Source: Bacteroidetes bacterium UBA7688
GTDB taxonomy: Bacteria > Bacteroidota > Bacteroidia > Chitinophagales > Chitinophagaceae
Length of the DNA: 44,327 bases
Direction of reading: 5' to 3'
Assembly (NCBI GenBank): GCA_002482815.1
Contig: DLGS01000364.1
Span: 1 to 44,327, forward strand
The translations under genes were made by a program, and so were the position numbers. Under the pieces are notes generated by a model. That model was not told the origin of the DNA, made no database searches, and worked only from the letters and a program-made list of their open reading frames with translations. Below, one piece after another: positions 26,093 through 33,557 of the stretch (positions within the stretch are counted from its first letter, which is position 1; the number at the start of each line of letters is the position of its first letter).

Positions 26093-26538
26093 AAAAACTG
26101 TTCCAGGACTTTTGAAAAGACAATTACCTGAAGTATAATATTTGCGTAAACTCCTGCCAGTACATCATCCATCATCACACCCCAGCCGCCTTTCAATTGC
26201 TCCATTCTTCGCACCCCGAGCGGTTTTGCTATGTCAAAAAATCTAAATAAAATCAATCCGATAATTAAAAGAGGAATTGAATTTGCCGGAATAAAAAGCA
26301 TTGCAATAAATAATCCGATTACCTCATCAATCACTACTTTACTGCTGTCTTTCCCCCAGTCTTTTTCAACCACATTGCCTGCCCAAACACCTAAAATCAT
26401 CGTAATGATAACAAGGATTATTTGTTGTCCGATATTGAGTTGAAGACAATACCAAAGCAAAGCAGCGGCTATAGCAGCAACGGTACCACCACCTTTTCCG
26501 ATGTAGCCAATACCAAATATGCTTGCAATAATTTTCAT
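26089..26538 (-). CDS. PgpA-like phosphatase, candidate phosphatidylinositol-phosphate phosphatase
   Basis: 149 residues from the ATG at 26538 (MKIIASIFGIGYIGKGGGT). An upstream ATG at 26580 lies within a hairpin and encodes a poor Cys/His-rich extension, so it is rejected. Motifs of phosphatidylglycerophosphatase A are plain: GKGGGTVAA, VIDEVIG, FRFFDIAKPLGVRRMEQ, and GGWGVMMDDVLAGVYA, with about four membrane segments. PgpA normally dephosphorylates phosphatidylglycerophosphate. In the Bacteroides inositol-lipid locus a PgpA-like protein acts on phosphatidylinositol phosphate, and the place next to the inositol phosphate synthase argues for the same here. The call as PgpA family is firm; the substrate is inferred. 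Confidence 0.88.
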   Translation of the reverse strand: MKIIASIFGIGYIGKGGGTVAAIAAALLWYCLQLNIGQQIILVIITMILGVWAGNVVEKDWGKDSSKVVIDEVIGLFIAMLFIPANSIPLLIIGLILFRFFDIAKPLGVRRMEQLKGGWGVMMDDVLAGVYANIILQVIVFSKVLEQFL

Positions 26539-26547
26539 TGTATGAAG

Positions 26548-26585
26548 AGGAAATGTTGCACAAAATGTGCTGTGCAACATTTCCT
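26548..26585. promoter_or_regulatory. Long hairpin between MIPS and PgpA-like genes
   Basis: A 15-bp perfect stem, AGGAAATGTTGCACA (26548-26562) against its complement (26571-26585), with an 8-nt loop. It fills the 58-nt gap and ends 9 nt before the PgpA-like ATG. There is no U-run after it on the minus strand, so it does not look like an intrinsic terminator; it may tune translation or mRNA processing. Confidence 0.75.
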
Positions 26586-26596
26586 TCTGTATAGTT

Positions 26597-27922
26597 TTAT
26601 AGAGATTCTACCAGTTCCTGGTAATAATCAAGACCAAGATGTGTGATCAGATCTTCACCCATCATGTGACGCAAAGTATTTTGCAGCTTGATCAATTGTT
26701 TGAAGATATCATGTTCAGCTTTCAGGCCTTCTGCAGTTTGTGGTGCTTTGAAGTAGAAAGACAACCACTCCTGAATTCCACTCATGTTTGCACGGTGAGC
26801 CAGATCCATAAACAAAGCCAGATCCAATACAATAGGTGCAGCTAAGATAGAGTCGCGGCAAAGGAAGTTAATCTTGATCTGCATTTGATAACCTAACCAT
26901 CCGAAGATGTCAATGTTATCCCAACTTTCTTTATTGTCACCATGAGGAGGATAGTAGTTGATGCGTACTTTGTGGTACAGATCTCCATACAATTCAGGGT
27001 TAATATCTGCGTTCAGAATTTCTTCCAGAACGCTCAGTTTCGAAACTTCTTTTGTTTTAAAATTATCCGGATCGTCCAGAACCAAACCGTCTCTGTTACC
27101 CAGAATGTTGGAAGAGAACCAACCTCTTACACCCAAAGCGCGTGCTTGTAAACCCGGTGCAACAATGGTTTTCATCAAGGTTTGACCGGTTTTGAAATCT
27201 TTACCTGCGATTGGAACATTCAATTCTTTCGACAAAGAAACTAATGCAGGAATATCAACAGTAAGATTTGGTGCGCCGTTTGCAAATGGCACATCAGACT
27301 TCAAGGCAGCATAAGCATAGATCATGCTTGGTGCAATGTTTACGTCATTGTTGCGAAGGCCTTCTTCGAAAGCTTCGATTGTTTGGTGAACAGCACCTTC
27401 TTCAATATATTTTTCAGTAGAAGCACACCAAACAATCACAACGCGGGTGCAGTTGTTCTCTTTTTTAAAGTTGGCTATATCTTCCATCAAAGCATTTGCC
27501 AGATCCATTTTGGTGGCAGCTTGTTTGATGTTGGTGCCATCCAGGTTTTTTACATAATCTCTGTCGAAAACCGCTTTCATTGGTTTGATTGCTTCAAGCT
27601 CAGGCTTGATGGCCATCAACAAGGTTGGCTCCAACACTTTTGCATTCATTGCAGATTGGTAAACGTTATCTTCGTAAACATCCCAGCCACCAAAAGCGAT
27701 TTCATTAAGGCCAGCCAAAGGCACGAAATCTTTAATGAGCGGGTAGCGGTTTTCTGTGCGTTTGCCCAGACGGATGTTCCCCATTTGTGTCAAAGATCCG
27801 ACAGGTTGAGACAATCCTTTTTTTATCGCTTCAACTCCTGCGATGACGGTAGTAGCTACCGCGCCAAGTCCGGGAATAAGGATGCCTAATTTCCCTTCGG
27901 CATTTTTGATTTGATACTCCAT
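26597..27922 (-). CDS. ino1: myo-Inositol-1-phosphate synthase
   Basis: 441 residues. Converts glucose-6-phosphate to myo-inositol-1-phosphate with NAD+. Seen: NAD-binding glycine motif (LIPGLGAVATT, residues about 15-25), VVIVWCASTEKY (compare WTANTERY), AGKDFKTGQTLMKT and LGNRDG regions that line the active site, and RDSILAAPIVLDL near the C-terminus. It is somewhat shorter than eukaryotic Ino1. Start MEYQIKNAEG at 27922. It lies between the ceramide reductase-like and PgpA-like genes. It supplies the inositol head group for phosphatidylinositol and inositol phosphorylceramide, as BT_1526 does in Bacteroides thetaiotaomicron. Confidence 0.93.
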   Translation of the reverse strand: MEYQIKNAEGKLGILIPGLGAVATTVIAGVEAIKKGLSQPVGSLTQMGNIRLGKRTENRYPLIKDFVPLAGLNEIAFGGWDVYEDNVYQSAMNAKVLEPTLLMAIKPELEAIKPMKAVFDRDYVKNLDGTNIKQAATKMDLANALMEDIANFKKENNCTRVVIVWCASTEKYIEEGAVHQTIEAFEEGLRNNDVNIAPSMIYAYAALKSDVPFANGAPNLTVDIPALVSLSKELNVPIAGKDFKTGQTLMKTIVAPGLQARALGVRGWFSSNILGNRDGLVLDDPDNFKTKEVSKLSVLEEILNADINPELYGDLYHKVRINYYPPHGDNKESWDNIDIFGWLGYQMQIKINFLCRDSILAAPIVLDLALFMDLAHRANMSGIQEWLSFYFKAPQTAEGLKAEHDIFKQLIKLQNTLRHMMGEDLITHLGLDYYQELVESL

Positions 27923-27948
27923 TTGTTTTTGTTGTTTTTATTTAATCA

Positions 27949-27963
27949 TTGCGCGGTGCGCAA
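27949..27963. promoter_or_regulatory. Short inverted repeat upstream of MIPS
   Basis: TTGCGC-GGT-GCGCAA, a 6-bp stem with a 3-nt loop, 27 nt before the MIPS ATG in the 72-nt gap after the ceramide reductase-like gene. No U-run follows. Protein site or stable 5' structure; no promoter element was recognised beside it. Confidence 0.35.
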
Positions 27964-27994
27964 AATGTTTCGTTATTAAAAGGCCTTAAAAAAT

Positions 27995-28987
27995 CTAAAG
28001 CCACTTGTTTTCTTTGTACCATTTTAATGTTTCCTGCAAACCGCTTTCCAGGTTATACTTTGGCTCATACCCTAATTCATTTCTGGCCCTTTCGATATTG
28101 CACTTCCAGTTTTCCGCAGCCAATTCATTTAGTTTTTCCAGGCTTAAGGTTGGTGGCTTATTTGCGCTGCTTATTTTTTCCAATCCACCCGCTATCATTT
28201 TCACCAAACTCATTGGAACATGAAATTTCAACGTTTTTTTGTTCAGAATTCTCTTTGAAAGAGCCGCCAGTTCATATCTTCCGTAAGCATTTCCATCTGT
28301 AATATTGTACGTGCCGTTTTGTGTTTCCGAAGTCAGCGCTTTTACAGCCAGTGTTGCCAGGTCTTTTACATAGACAAAACTCAACCATTGACTTTTGCGT
28401 CCGATATAGGGCTCCAGCCCTGTATTAAGTGTTTTGAACCATATAAAAATATCCTTTTCCCTCGGCCCGTATACTGCAGTGGGGCGAAGTATAATTACAG
28501 GCAAATTTTCTATTCGCGCCAGCATTGTTTCTGCCAGCAATTTACTTTGTCCGTAATCGGTAACAGGCTGAGGTTTGCCATTCTCTGCCACACCGGTTTC
28601 GTCATCGTATTTTACCGGACCAACTGATGCCAGGCTGCTCAAAAACACAAATTTTTTCACCTGAAAAGCGTCTGCAACTTCTGCCAGATTTTGTGTGTAT
28701 TGTGCATTTACATTGTTGTACTCATCGAGGCTGCGGGCTTTTGTCATTCCTGCAGCATGAATAATGTAATCGTACCTGTTTTCTTCAAAATTTTTTCTGA
28801 TTGCTTCTTTATCAGAAAAGTCAATCGTTGTAAAATTGATGTTCAAATGCTTGAGTTGCTCCGTAACACTACTGGCGCGCACTGCGGCAAAAACCTCAAG
28901 GCCTGCCTTTAAGGCAGCTTCTATAAGATGAAAGCCTACAAACCCACTTGCCCCCGTAATTAATATTTTTTTATTGTTATTCATCAA
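27995..28987 (-). CDS. cerR: NAD-dependent epimerase/SDR, candidate ceramide reductase
   Basis: 330 residues, an extended short-chain dehydrogenase. Rossmann motif TGASGFVG (11-18) and catalytic Y145-x3-K149 (DYGQSK). The second half carries the substrate domain (VYVKDLATLAV, NITDGNAYGRYELAALSKR). Bacterial ceramide synthesis needs a 3-ketosphinganine/3-ketoceramide reductase, and the Caulobacter CerR is a protein of this family; the gene is 7 nt after the ceramide synthase-like gene. Other NAD-dependent epimerases look alike, so the substrate is assigned mainly from context. Either ATG of the initial MM pair could start it. Confidence 0.8.
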   Translation of the reverse strand: MMNNNKKILITGASGFVGFHLIEAALKAGLEVFAAVRASSVTEQLKHLNINFTTIDFSDKEAIRKNFEENRYDYIIHAAGMTKARSLDEYNNVNAQYTQNLAEVADAFQVKKFVFLSSLASVGPVKYDDETGVAENGKPQPVTDYGQSKLLAETMLARIENLPVIILRPTAVYGPREKDIFIWFKTLNTGLEPYIGRKSQWLSFVYVKDLATLAVKALTSETQNGTYNITDGNAYGRYELAALSKRILNKKTLKFHVPMSLVKMIAGGLEKISSANKPPTLSLEKLNELAAENWKCNIERARNELGYEPKYNLESGLQETLKWYKENKWL

Positions 28988-28994
28988 AAAAATC

Positions 28995-30131
28995 TTACAG
29001 GCTTTGTGTTTTAAGATGGTCCTTCGTATACGATCGCCTTCTTAAATGTTGGCGATGTTCAAATGCTTCGAACATTCCAAATGAATCGTGGTTGTTTTCT
29101 AAAATATGGCTTGTAATGGCAGTTTTTATACCGTTATCAATATAGGCTTGCATCAACTCGTTGTAAAAAATGGTCAGCACACCCTTCTTTTTATATTTTG
29201 GATTTACCCCTTGCAGATGCATATCTACCGTATCGTTGCGATACAGAGCATTAAGAATGTGGATAAAGCCAAATGGGTATAGTTTACCTTTTGCTTTTAT
29301 GAGTGCTTTGGAAATAGAGAGAATAGAAATGCCAAAACCCGCAACATCATCATCCTCGTCGATAACAAAACATACATATTTTGGGTTAATCAATGAAAAA
29401 TAAAGCTTGGTGTAATGCTTTATCTGAGCATCCGACAAGGGTACAAATTCATACAACTCCTGAAAAGCCCCATTGAGTGTGTGAAACATCTTTTCGGCAT
29501 AAGGCAAAAAGTCTTTCGAGCTTTTAGCTTTCAGGACGCGCAATCCATACTTTTCCATTACAATATTCGCCATCCTGCTAATGCGCTGTGGCACCTCCTT
29601 CGGTACTTTTATTTCAAACTGTAACCAATCGACATCTTTTTTGTAGCCCCATTTTTCGATATGCGTGGGGTAGTAAGCATGATTGTACAGAACAGCTTGC
29701 GTGCTCATTTCATCAAAACCTTCAACAAGCATCCCTTCCAAATCCATATCAGTAAAGCCTAAGGGGCCTTTGGCTACATTCATGCCTTTGGATACACCCC
29801 AATTTTCAACGGTCGCAAATAATGCTTGCGAAACCTTTTCGTCATCTATAAAATCTAACCAACCTACCCGTACACATTTCTCATTAAAAAGCTCATTAGA
29901 TTTAGTATTAATAATACCTGCTATGCGACCCACAATTTTATTATCCCTGTAAGCTAAAAAGTATGCAGCTTCACAATATTCGAAAGCAGGGTTTTTCGAC
30001 CAGTCTAATGTCGCAATTTCCAAACTATGCAAGGGTGTGGCCCTGTAAGGATTGGTTTTGTATAGTGTATCCGCAAAACTGATAAACTGTTTCAGTTGTT
30101 TTTGCGACTTTACCTCTATGATTTCTATCAT
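28995..30131 (-). CDS. bcerS: GNAT-fold protein, candidate bacterial ceramide synthase
   Basis: 378 residues, a soluble two-lobed GNAT-like protein without membrane segments. The stretch GPLGFTDMDLEGMLVEGF at about 121-138 is a strongly conserved mark of the family that includes bacterial ceramide synthase. The C-terminal lobe has the acetyltransferase-like pattern CFVIDEDDDVAGFGIS and HLQGVNPKYKKKGVLTIFY. In Caulobacter, bCerS acylates 3-ketosphinganine before the reductase acts. Here the gene is directly downstream of serine palmitoyltransferase (70-nt gap) and 7 nt upstream of the reductase candidate, the order expected of the pathway. N-acyltransferase function is strongly suggested but not proved. 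Confidence 0.82.
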   Translation of the reverse strand: MIEIIEVKSQKQLKQFISFADTLYKTNPYRATPLHSLEIATLDWSKNPAFEYCEAAYFLAYRDNKIVGRIAGIINTKSNELFNEKCVRVGWLDFIDDEKVSQALFATVENWGVSKGMNVAKGPLGFTDMDLEGMLVEGFDEMSTQAVLYNHAYYPTHIEKWGYKKDVDWLQFEIKVPKEVPQRISRMANIVMEKYGLRVLKAKSSKDFLPYAEKMFHTLNGAFQELYEFVPLSDAQIKHYTKLYFSLINPKYVCFVIDEDDDVAGFGISILSISKALIKAKGKLYPFGFIHILNALYRNDTVDMHLQGVNPKYKKKGVLTIFYNELMQAYIDNGIKTAITSHILENNHDSFGMFEAFEHRQHLRRRSYTKDHLKTQSL

Positions 30132-30201
30132 GCTTTAATATTTTGATTGTATTCGGTAAGAATAGCTAACTCTTTTGATGTGGAATCTGTCCGAATATTT
30201 A

Positions 30202-31410
30202 TCAGACGGTTTGTATTGCTGTACTCATTTTTTTGGCCGTATTAAATGCCACTATTAGTTTTCCAACCGCCTCTTCAATTTGTGCAAAAGTGTGTGTTGC
30301 CATCAATGAAAACCGAATCAATGTATCCTCAGGAGCTACTGCCGGCGATACTACGGGGTTCACAAAAATGCCGTCATCCTGCAGCAATTTTGTAATCATA
30401 AATGTCATTTCGTTATTGCGGATATAGATAGGTAATATTGGCGTTTGGGATGCCCCAAGATTGAACCCTGCCTCGCGCAACAATTTAGTTGCATAATGTG
30501 TATTTTTCCACAGCTTCTCAATGCGCTCCGGCTCATTTGCCATTATATCCATAGCAGCTATAACACTAGCTACCGAAGCAGGAGTCATACTTGCACTAAA
30601 GATTAGTGCCCGTGCGTGATGCTTCAGGTAATCAATTGTTGCATGATCGGAAGCCACAAAGCCTCCTAATGATGCAAGCGACTTACTGAATGTTCCTGAA
30701 ATCAAATCTACTTTATCCGTAAGACCAAAATGAGCAGCAGTACCGGCTCCTCCATCTCCAATGACGCCTAATCCATGTGCATCATCAATCATAATGCTTG
30801 CGCCATGTTTTTCACAAAGAGCAACGATGCCGGGCAAATCCACAATGTCGCCTTCCATGCTAAATACACCATCAACAGCAATCAATTTAATTGCGTCTTC
30901 CGGCAATTTGCTGAGCTTTTGGTCAAGGTCTGCCATGTCATTATGGCGATACTTAATAACTCTTGAAAAAGATAAGCGTGTTCCGTCTATAATAGAGGCG
31001 TGGTCACATTCATCAATTAACAAATAATCGTGGCGACCGGTTAGCGTACCCAAAACACCGAGGTTAACCTGAAAGCCAGTACTGAATATCAATGCTGATT
31101 CTTTACCGGTAAAGCGTGCAAGCTTTTCTTCTAACTCTATATGAAGATCAAGGGTGCCGTTTAAAAATCTTGAGCCTGCACAACCAGTGCCATACTTTTG
31201 TATTGCGGCCTGTGCGGCCTCTTTTATTTTAGGATGACTGGTAAGACCAAGGTAAGAGTTTGATCCAAACATCAAAACTTTCTTACCATCTATGATGACT
31301 TCTGTATCCTGACCGGAAGAGATAGCTCTGAAATAAGGATATGTACCTGTTGCCCGAACTTCGTCTGCTGCCGTATATGCGCTAACTTTATCGTGTAGCT
31401 TTTTACGCAT
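30202..31410 (-). CDS. spt: Serine palmitoyltransferase
   Basis: 402 residues of the PLP-dependent alpha-oxoamine synthase family. Motifs: FGSNSYLGLTSHPK, GTGCAGSRFLNGT, DECDHASI with the ring-stacking His (H137), VFSMEGDI, IDDAHGLGV (D209, H212), and the PLP lysine K243 in GTFSKSLASLGG. The enzyme condenses serine with acyl-CoA to give 3-ketosphinganine. The relatives 2-amino-3-ketobutyrate CoA ligase and BioF have similar motifs; the ceramide synthase-like and reductase-like genes directly downstream favour Spt. Start MRKKLHDKV at 31408-31410. First gene of the lipid cluster, with a promoter-rich 330-nt region upstream. Confidence 0.9.
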   Translation of the reverse strand: MRKKLHDKVSAYTAADEVRATGTYPYFRAISSGQDTEVIIDGKKVLMFGSNSYLGLTSHPKIKEAAQAAIQKYGTGCAGSRFLNGTLDLHIELEEKLARFTGKESALIFSTGFQVNLGVLGTLTGRHDYLLIDECDHASIIDGTRLSFSRVIKYRHNDMADLDQKLSKLPEDAIKLIAVDGVFSMEGDIVDLPGIVALCEKHGASIMIDDAHGLGVIGDGGAGTAAHFGLTDKVDLISGTFSKSLASLGGFVASDHATIDYLKHHARALIFSASMTPASVASVIAAMDIMANEPERIEKLWKNTHYATKLLREAGFNLGASQTPILPIYIRNNEMTFMITKLLQDDGIFVNPVVSPAVAPEDTLIRFSLMATHTFAQIEEAVGKLIVAFNTAKKMSTAIQTV

Positions 31411-31503
31411 TCACATTGTGTTTTAAGATGAATAAAAATATTGCCATTAGCAACCCTGAAGTTTTTACGTTTAGACCAAAAACGTATTTTGTTCAAATTT
31501 TGC

Positions 31504-31511
31504 CAAAGGTA
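31504..31511 (-). promoter_or_regulatory. Promoter element P2 of the spt cluster
   Basis: The minus strand reads TACCTTTG (TAnnTTTG), giving a 5' UTR of roughly 88 nt before spt. The -33 region is weak. Confidence 0.45.
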
Positions 31512-31560
31512 GAAGGAAAGACTTAACCGAAAATTTAAATTCTGTTAATAATTGTCTAAT

Positions 31561-31592
31561 CAAATATAGCGAAAAACAATTATTGAATTCAA
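31561..31592 (-). promoter_or_regulatory. Promoter candidate P1 of the spt cluster
   Basis: The minus strand has TATATTTG at 31568-31561 and TTG at 31592-31590, 21 nt apart. This is in the allowed range for the -33/-7 pair. The -33 part lies inside the 16-bp palindrome at 31580-31595. Confidence 0.5.
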
Positions 31593-31595
31593 TAA
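31580..31595. promoter_or_regulatory. 16-bp perfect palindrome upstream of spt
   Basis: TTATTGAATTCAATAA reads the same on both strands. It overlaps the -33 region of P1, where a bound dimer would block RNA polymerase. It differs from the palindrome next to tetR. Confidence 0.5.
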
Positions 31596-31701
31596 AACGC
31601 TTATTTTGAACATTACAATTTTCAGGGAGTACACAACATATTGTATAAGCAACTTTAGAACTTCCTAAAGATTAATATGAACAGGCAAGAGAAGTTGGAG
31701 C

Positions 31702-31738
31702 AAAAAAAATGTGTAAACCAGAAAGTTTACACATTTTT
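31702..31738 (-). terminator. Terminator of tRNA-Phe
   Basis: A 14-bp stem, AAAAATGTGTAAAC (31705-31718) against GTTTACACATTTTT (31725-31738), with a 6-nt loop. On the minus strand it ends in eight U (31709-31702), a few bases beyond the tRNA 3' end. The rest of the 31411-31743 gap holds the promoters and palindrome listed, and no gene. Confidence 0.85.
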
Positions 31739-31743
31739 GAGAG

Positions 31744-31816
31744 TGGTGCGAGAGGGATTTGAACCCCCGACACATGGATTTTCAGTCCATTGCTCTACCA
31801 ACTGAGCTATCGCACC
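31744..31816 (-). tRNA. tRNA-Phe (GAA)
   Basis: 73 nt, cloverleaf complete: acceptor stem GGTGCGA paired with TCGCACC, D-arm with AGCTCAGTTGGTAGAGC, anticodon loop CTGAAAA with anticodon GAA, T-arm GGGGGTTCAAATCCCTC. Discriminator base A; the CCA end is not encoded. Confidence 0.98.
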
Positions 31817-31832
31817 GTTTTCAATTGGGTTG

Positions 31833-31862
31833 CAAATATAGTGGCTTTTTTGAAAAAACAAA
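31833..31862 (-). promoter_or_regulatory. Promoter of tRNA-Phe
   Basis: Minus strand: TTTG (31862-31859), an 18-nt spacer, then TATATTTG (31840-31833), 16 nt before the mature tRNA 5' end. A very good match to the Bacteroidota promoter. Confidence 0.75.
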
Positions 31863-31908
31863 AAAGAATTTTATTTCTACCTAAATAAATAAGCGGCGTA
31901 AAAAATAG

Positions 31909-31938
31909 TTGGTTTATTGAAGTACTTTTTTATTTTTG
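31909..31938 (+). promoter_or_regulatory. Promoter of the DUF3276 gene
   Basis: TTG at 31909-31911, a 19-nt spacer, then TATTTTTG at 31931-31938. The GTG start of the gene is 34 nt downstream. Confidence 0.55.
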
Positions 31939-31972
31939 TAACAGATATATTTAAAACTAAAACTCACGAAAA

Positions 31973-32431
31973 GTGGCGTACGACAACAAAAACTACGGCG
32001 ACAACAACCGTAATAATGAAAGCATCTTTAGCAAAAGAGTAAAAGCCGGAAAAAGAAGAACTTATTTCTTTGACGTAAAAGCTACACGCGGAAACGATTA
32101 CTTCATTACAATTACTGAAAGTAAAAAGCGATTTGAAGATGATGGTTACGATAGACATAAAATGTTTATTTATAAAGAAGATTTCAACAAGTTTGCAGAA
32201 GCCCTGGTAGAAACAGTGAATTATGTAAAAACGGACTTAATGCCTGATTTTGATTTTGACGCCTTTAATCATGCAGACGATCAGGAGCAATACGAACAAA
32301 ATAAAGCAGAACAGATTAGCAATGACAGTACAGCATCTGAACTGGCAATAGAAGAACCTACCGAAACAATCGCGGTTGCTGCCGCACCGGTGGAAGATAA
32401 CAGCAGTGATGTTGAAGCCTGGAAAATCTAA
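31973..32431 (+). CDS. DUF3276/PUR-family nucleic-acid-binding protein
   Basis: 152 residues with a GTG start at 31973 (MAYDNKNYGDNNRNNESI). The N-terminal 95 residues hold the PUR-like fold: KAGKRRTYFFDVKATRGND, ITITESKKRFEDDGYDRHK, FIYKEDFNKFAEALVETVNY. PUR-domain proteins bind single-stranded nucleic acid. The C-terminal tail is acidic and Glu/Ala/Thr-rich and looks disordered, ending EAWKI. DUF3276 proteins are nearly universal in Bacteroidota, so this is a housekeeping gene. It stands alone with its own promoter and a strong terminator. Confidence 0.9.
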   Translation: MAYDNKNYGDNNRNNESIFSKRVKAGKRRTYFFDVKATRGNDYFITITESKKRFEDDGYDRHKMFIYKEDFNKFAEALVETVNYVKTDLMPDFDFDAFNHADDQEQYEQNKAEQISNDSTASELAIEEPTETIAVAAAPVEDNSSDVEAWKI

Positions 32432-32451
32432 ATTTTAACCCAATATTGTGT

Positions 32452-32488
32452 GGCCTGATTTGATGTTTTCATTTCAGGCCTTTTTTTT
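32452..32488 (+). terminator. Terminator of the DUF3276 gene
   Basis: GGCCTGA (32452-32458) pairs with TCAGGCC (32474-32480) across a 15-nt loop and is followed by eight T. Confidence 0.85.
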
Positions 32489-32514
32489 GAATTAGGTTTG
32501 GCTGAATTTGTCAC

Positions 32515-32522
32515 TACATTTG
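32515..32522 (+). promoter_or_regulatory. Candidate -7 element of the nucleotidyltransferase gene
   Basis: TACATTTG matches TAnnTTTG; the GTG start is 45 nt downstream. A TTTG 14 nt upstream is closer than the usual -33. Confidence 0.4.
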
Positions 32523-32567
32523 CCAGATACAGCTTGTCGCTTTGTTATTCAATAAAAAATTTATCCA

Positions 32568-33557
32568 GTGAAAGCCATTATTCCTGTTGCCGGCGCCGGC
32601 ACAAAATTGAGACCCTTAACGTATACTCAACCCAAAGCTCTGATTCCGATTGCAGGAAAGACAATCTTAAGTGTTATTGTCGATCAGCTGATTGATGCGG
32701 GAGTTTCTGAATTTGTTTTCGTAATCGGTTATCTCGGCGAAAAAATCCAGGATTATGTAGCACACCAATATCCTCAACTGAAATGCAGTTTTGTAACACA
32801 AAATGACAGGAAGGGTACCGGGCATGCCATCTGGCTTACCCGGGATAAAATTGAAGACGAAGAAATTATTATCGTGCTGGGCGATACCATCTGCGATTAT
32901 GATTTAAAAAAAGTCTTTAACAGTCCGGTTTCATTGATTGGATTGCAAAAAGTAGATGATCCCAGAAGTTTCGGTGTGGCAGAATTAGGAGAAAATGATA
33001 AAGTTCTGCACGTAATTGAGAAACCACTGATACCCAAATCCAACATGGCAATGGTTGGGATTTATTTTATCAAAGAAACGAAAATCTTGTTTGAAGCATT
33101 AGATGCGGTTTTGCAAAAAGAACCCATGCCGTCAGGAGAATATCCTTTAACCAATGCGCTGGAATTCATGATTTGTAAGAACGGAGTTCGTTTTGATGCT
33201 TTCAAGGTTAATACCTGGTTTGATTGCGGAAAGAAGGAAACGCTTTTGACAACAAACGCGACTTTGTTGAAAAAAACGGACAACCGCAGTGCTGAAGCTC
33301 AACTGGATACTGTTATTATTCACCCGGTAAGCATTGCAAAAGGTTGTGTAATCAAAAACTCAATCATCGGCCCTAACGTTACTATTGGAGAGTCTACCAA
33401 AATCGAATTTTCAATTATTAAGAATTCAATTATTGGTTCTTATGCCGAACTGGAAGATGTTCTTCTTCATGGTTCTATCATTGGGAATGATGCATTTGTA
33501 CGAGGAAGCAGCCAAAGTCTAAATATTGGTGATAATACAGAAATCGATTTGCGATAG
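32568..33557 (+). CDS. Sugar-1-phosphate nucleotidyltransferase with left-handed beta-helix
   Basis: 329 residues with a GTG start (MKAIIPVAGAGTKLRPLTYT). The N-terminal Rossmann-like domain has the NTP-binding signature G.G.KLRPLT and PKALIPIAGK, then VIGYLGEKI and ILGDTICDYDL (metal Asp). The EKP and GIYFIKE segments are typical of glucose-1-phosphate thymidylyl/uridylyl transferases. From about residue 250, hexapeptide-like repeats (VIKNSIIGPNVTIGEST) form a beta-helix, as in RmlA-long or GlmU-type proteins. The nucleotide and sugar cannot be decided. The product would be an NDP-sugar for envelope glycans. The stop is directly followed by the ATG of the LTA-synthase-like gene. Confidence 0.88.
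   Translation: MKAIIPVAGAGTKLRPLTYTQPKALIPIAGKTILSVIVDQLIDAGVSEFVFVIGYLGEKIQDYVAHQYPQLKCSFVTQNDRKGTGHAIWLTRDKIEDEEIIIVLGDTICDYDLKKVFNSPVSLIGLQKVDDPRSFGVAELGENDKVLHVIEKPLIPKSNMAMVGIYFIKETKILFEALDAVLQKEPMPSGEYPLTNALEFMICKNGVRFDAFKVNTWFDCGKKETLLTTNATLLKKTDNRSAEAQLDTVIIHPVSIAKGCVIKNSIIGPNVTIGESTKIEFSIIKNSIIGSYAELEDVLLHGSIIGNDAFVRGSSQSLNIGDNTEIDLR

Noticed and set aside
26539..26580. Upstream start of the PgpA-like gene at 26580
   Set aside because: The extra 14 residues fall inside the hairpin and do not resemble the family; MKIIASIFG at 26538 is the natural start.
30202..31410. 2-amino-3-ketobutyrate CoA ligase or BioF
   Set aside because: Shared family motifs allow it, but no threonine dehydrogenase or biotin gene is near, and ceramide synthase- and reductase-like genes follow directly.
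31744..31816. tRNA-Phe as an integration site for the lipid cluster
   Set aside because: No integrase, and no duplicated tRNA 3' end was noticed in the window; a terminator for the tRNA separates the two.
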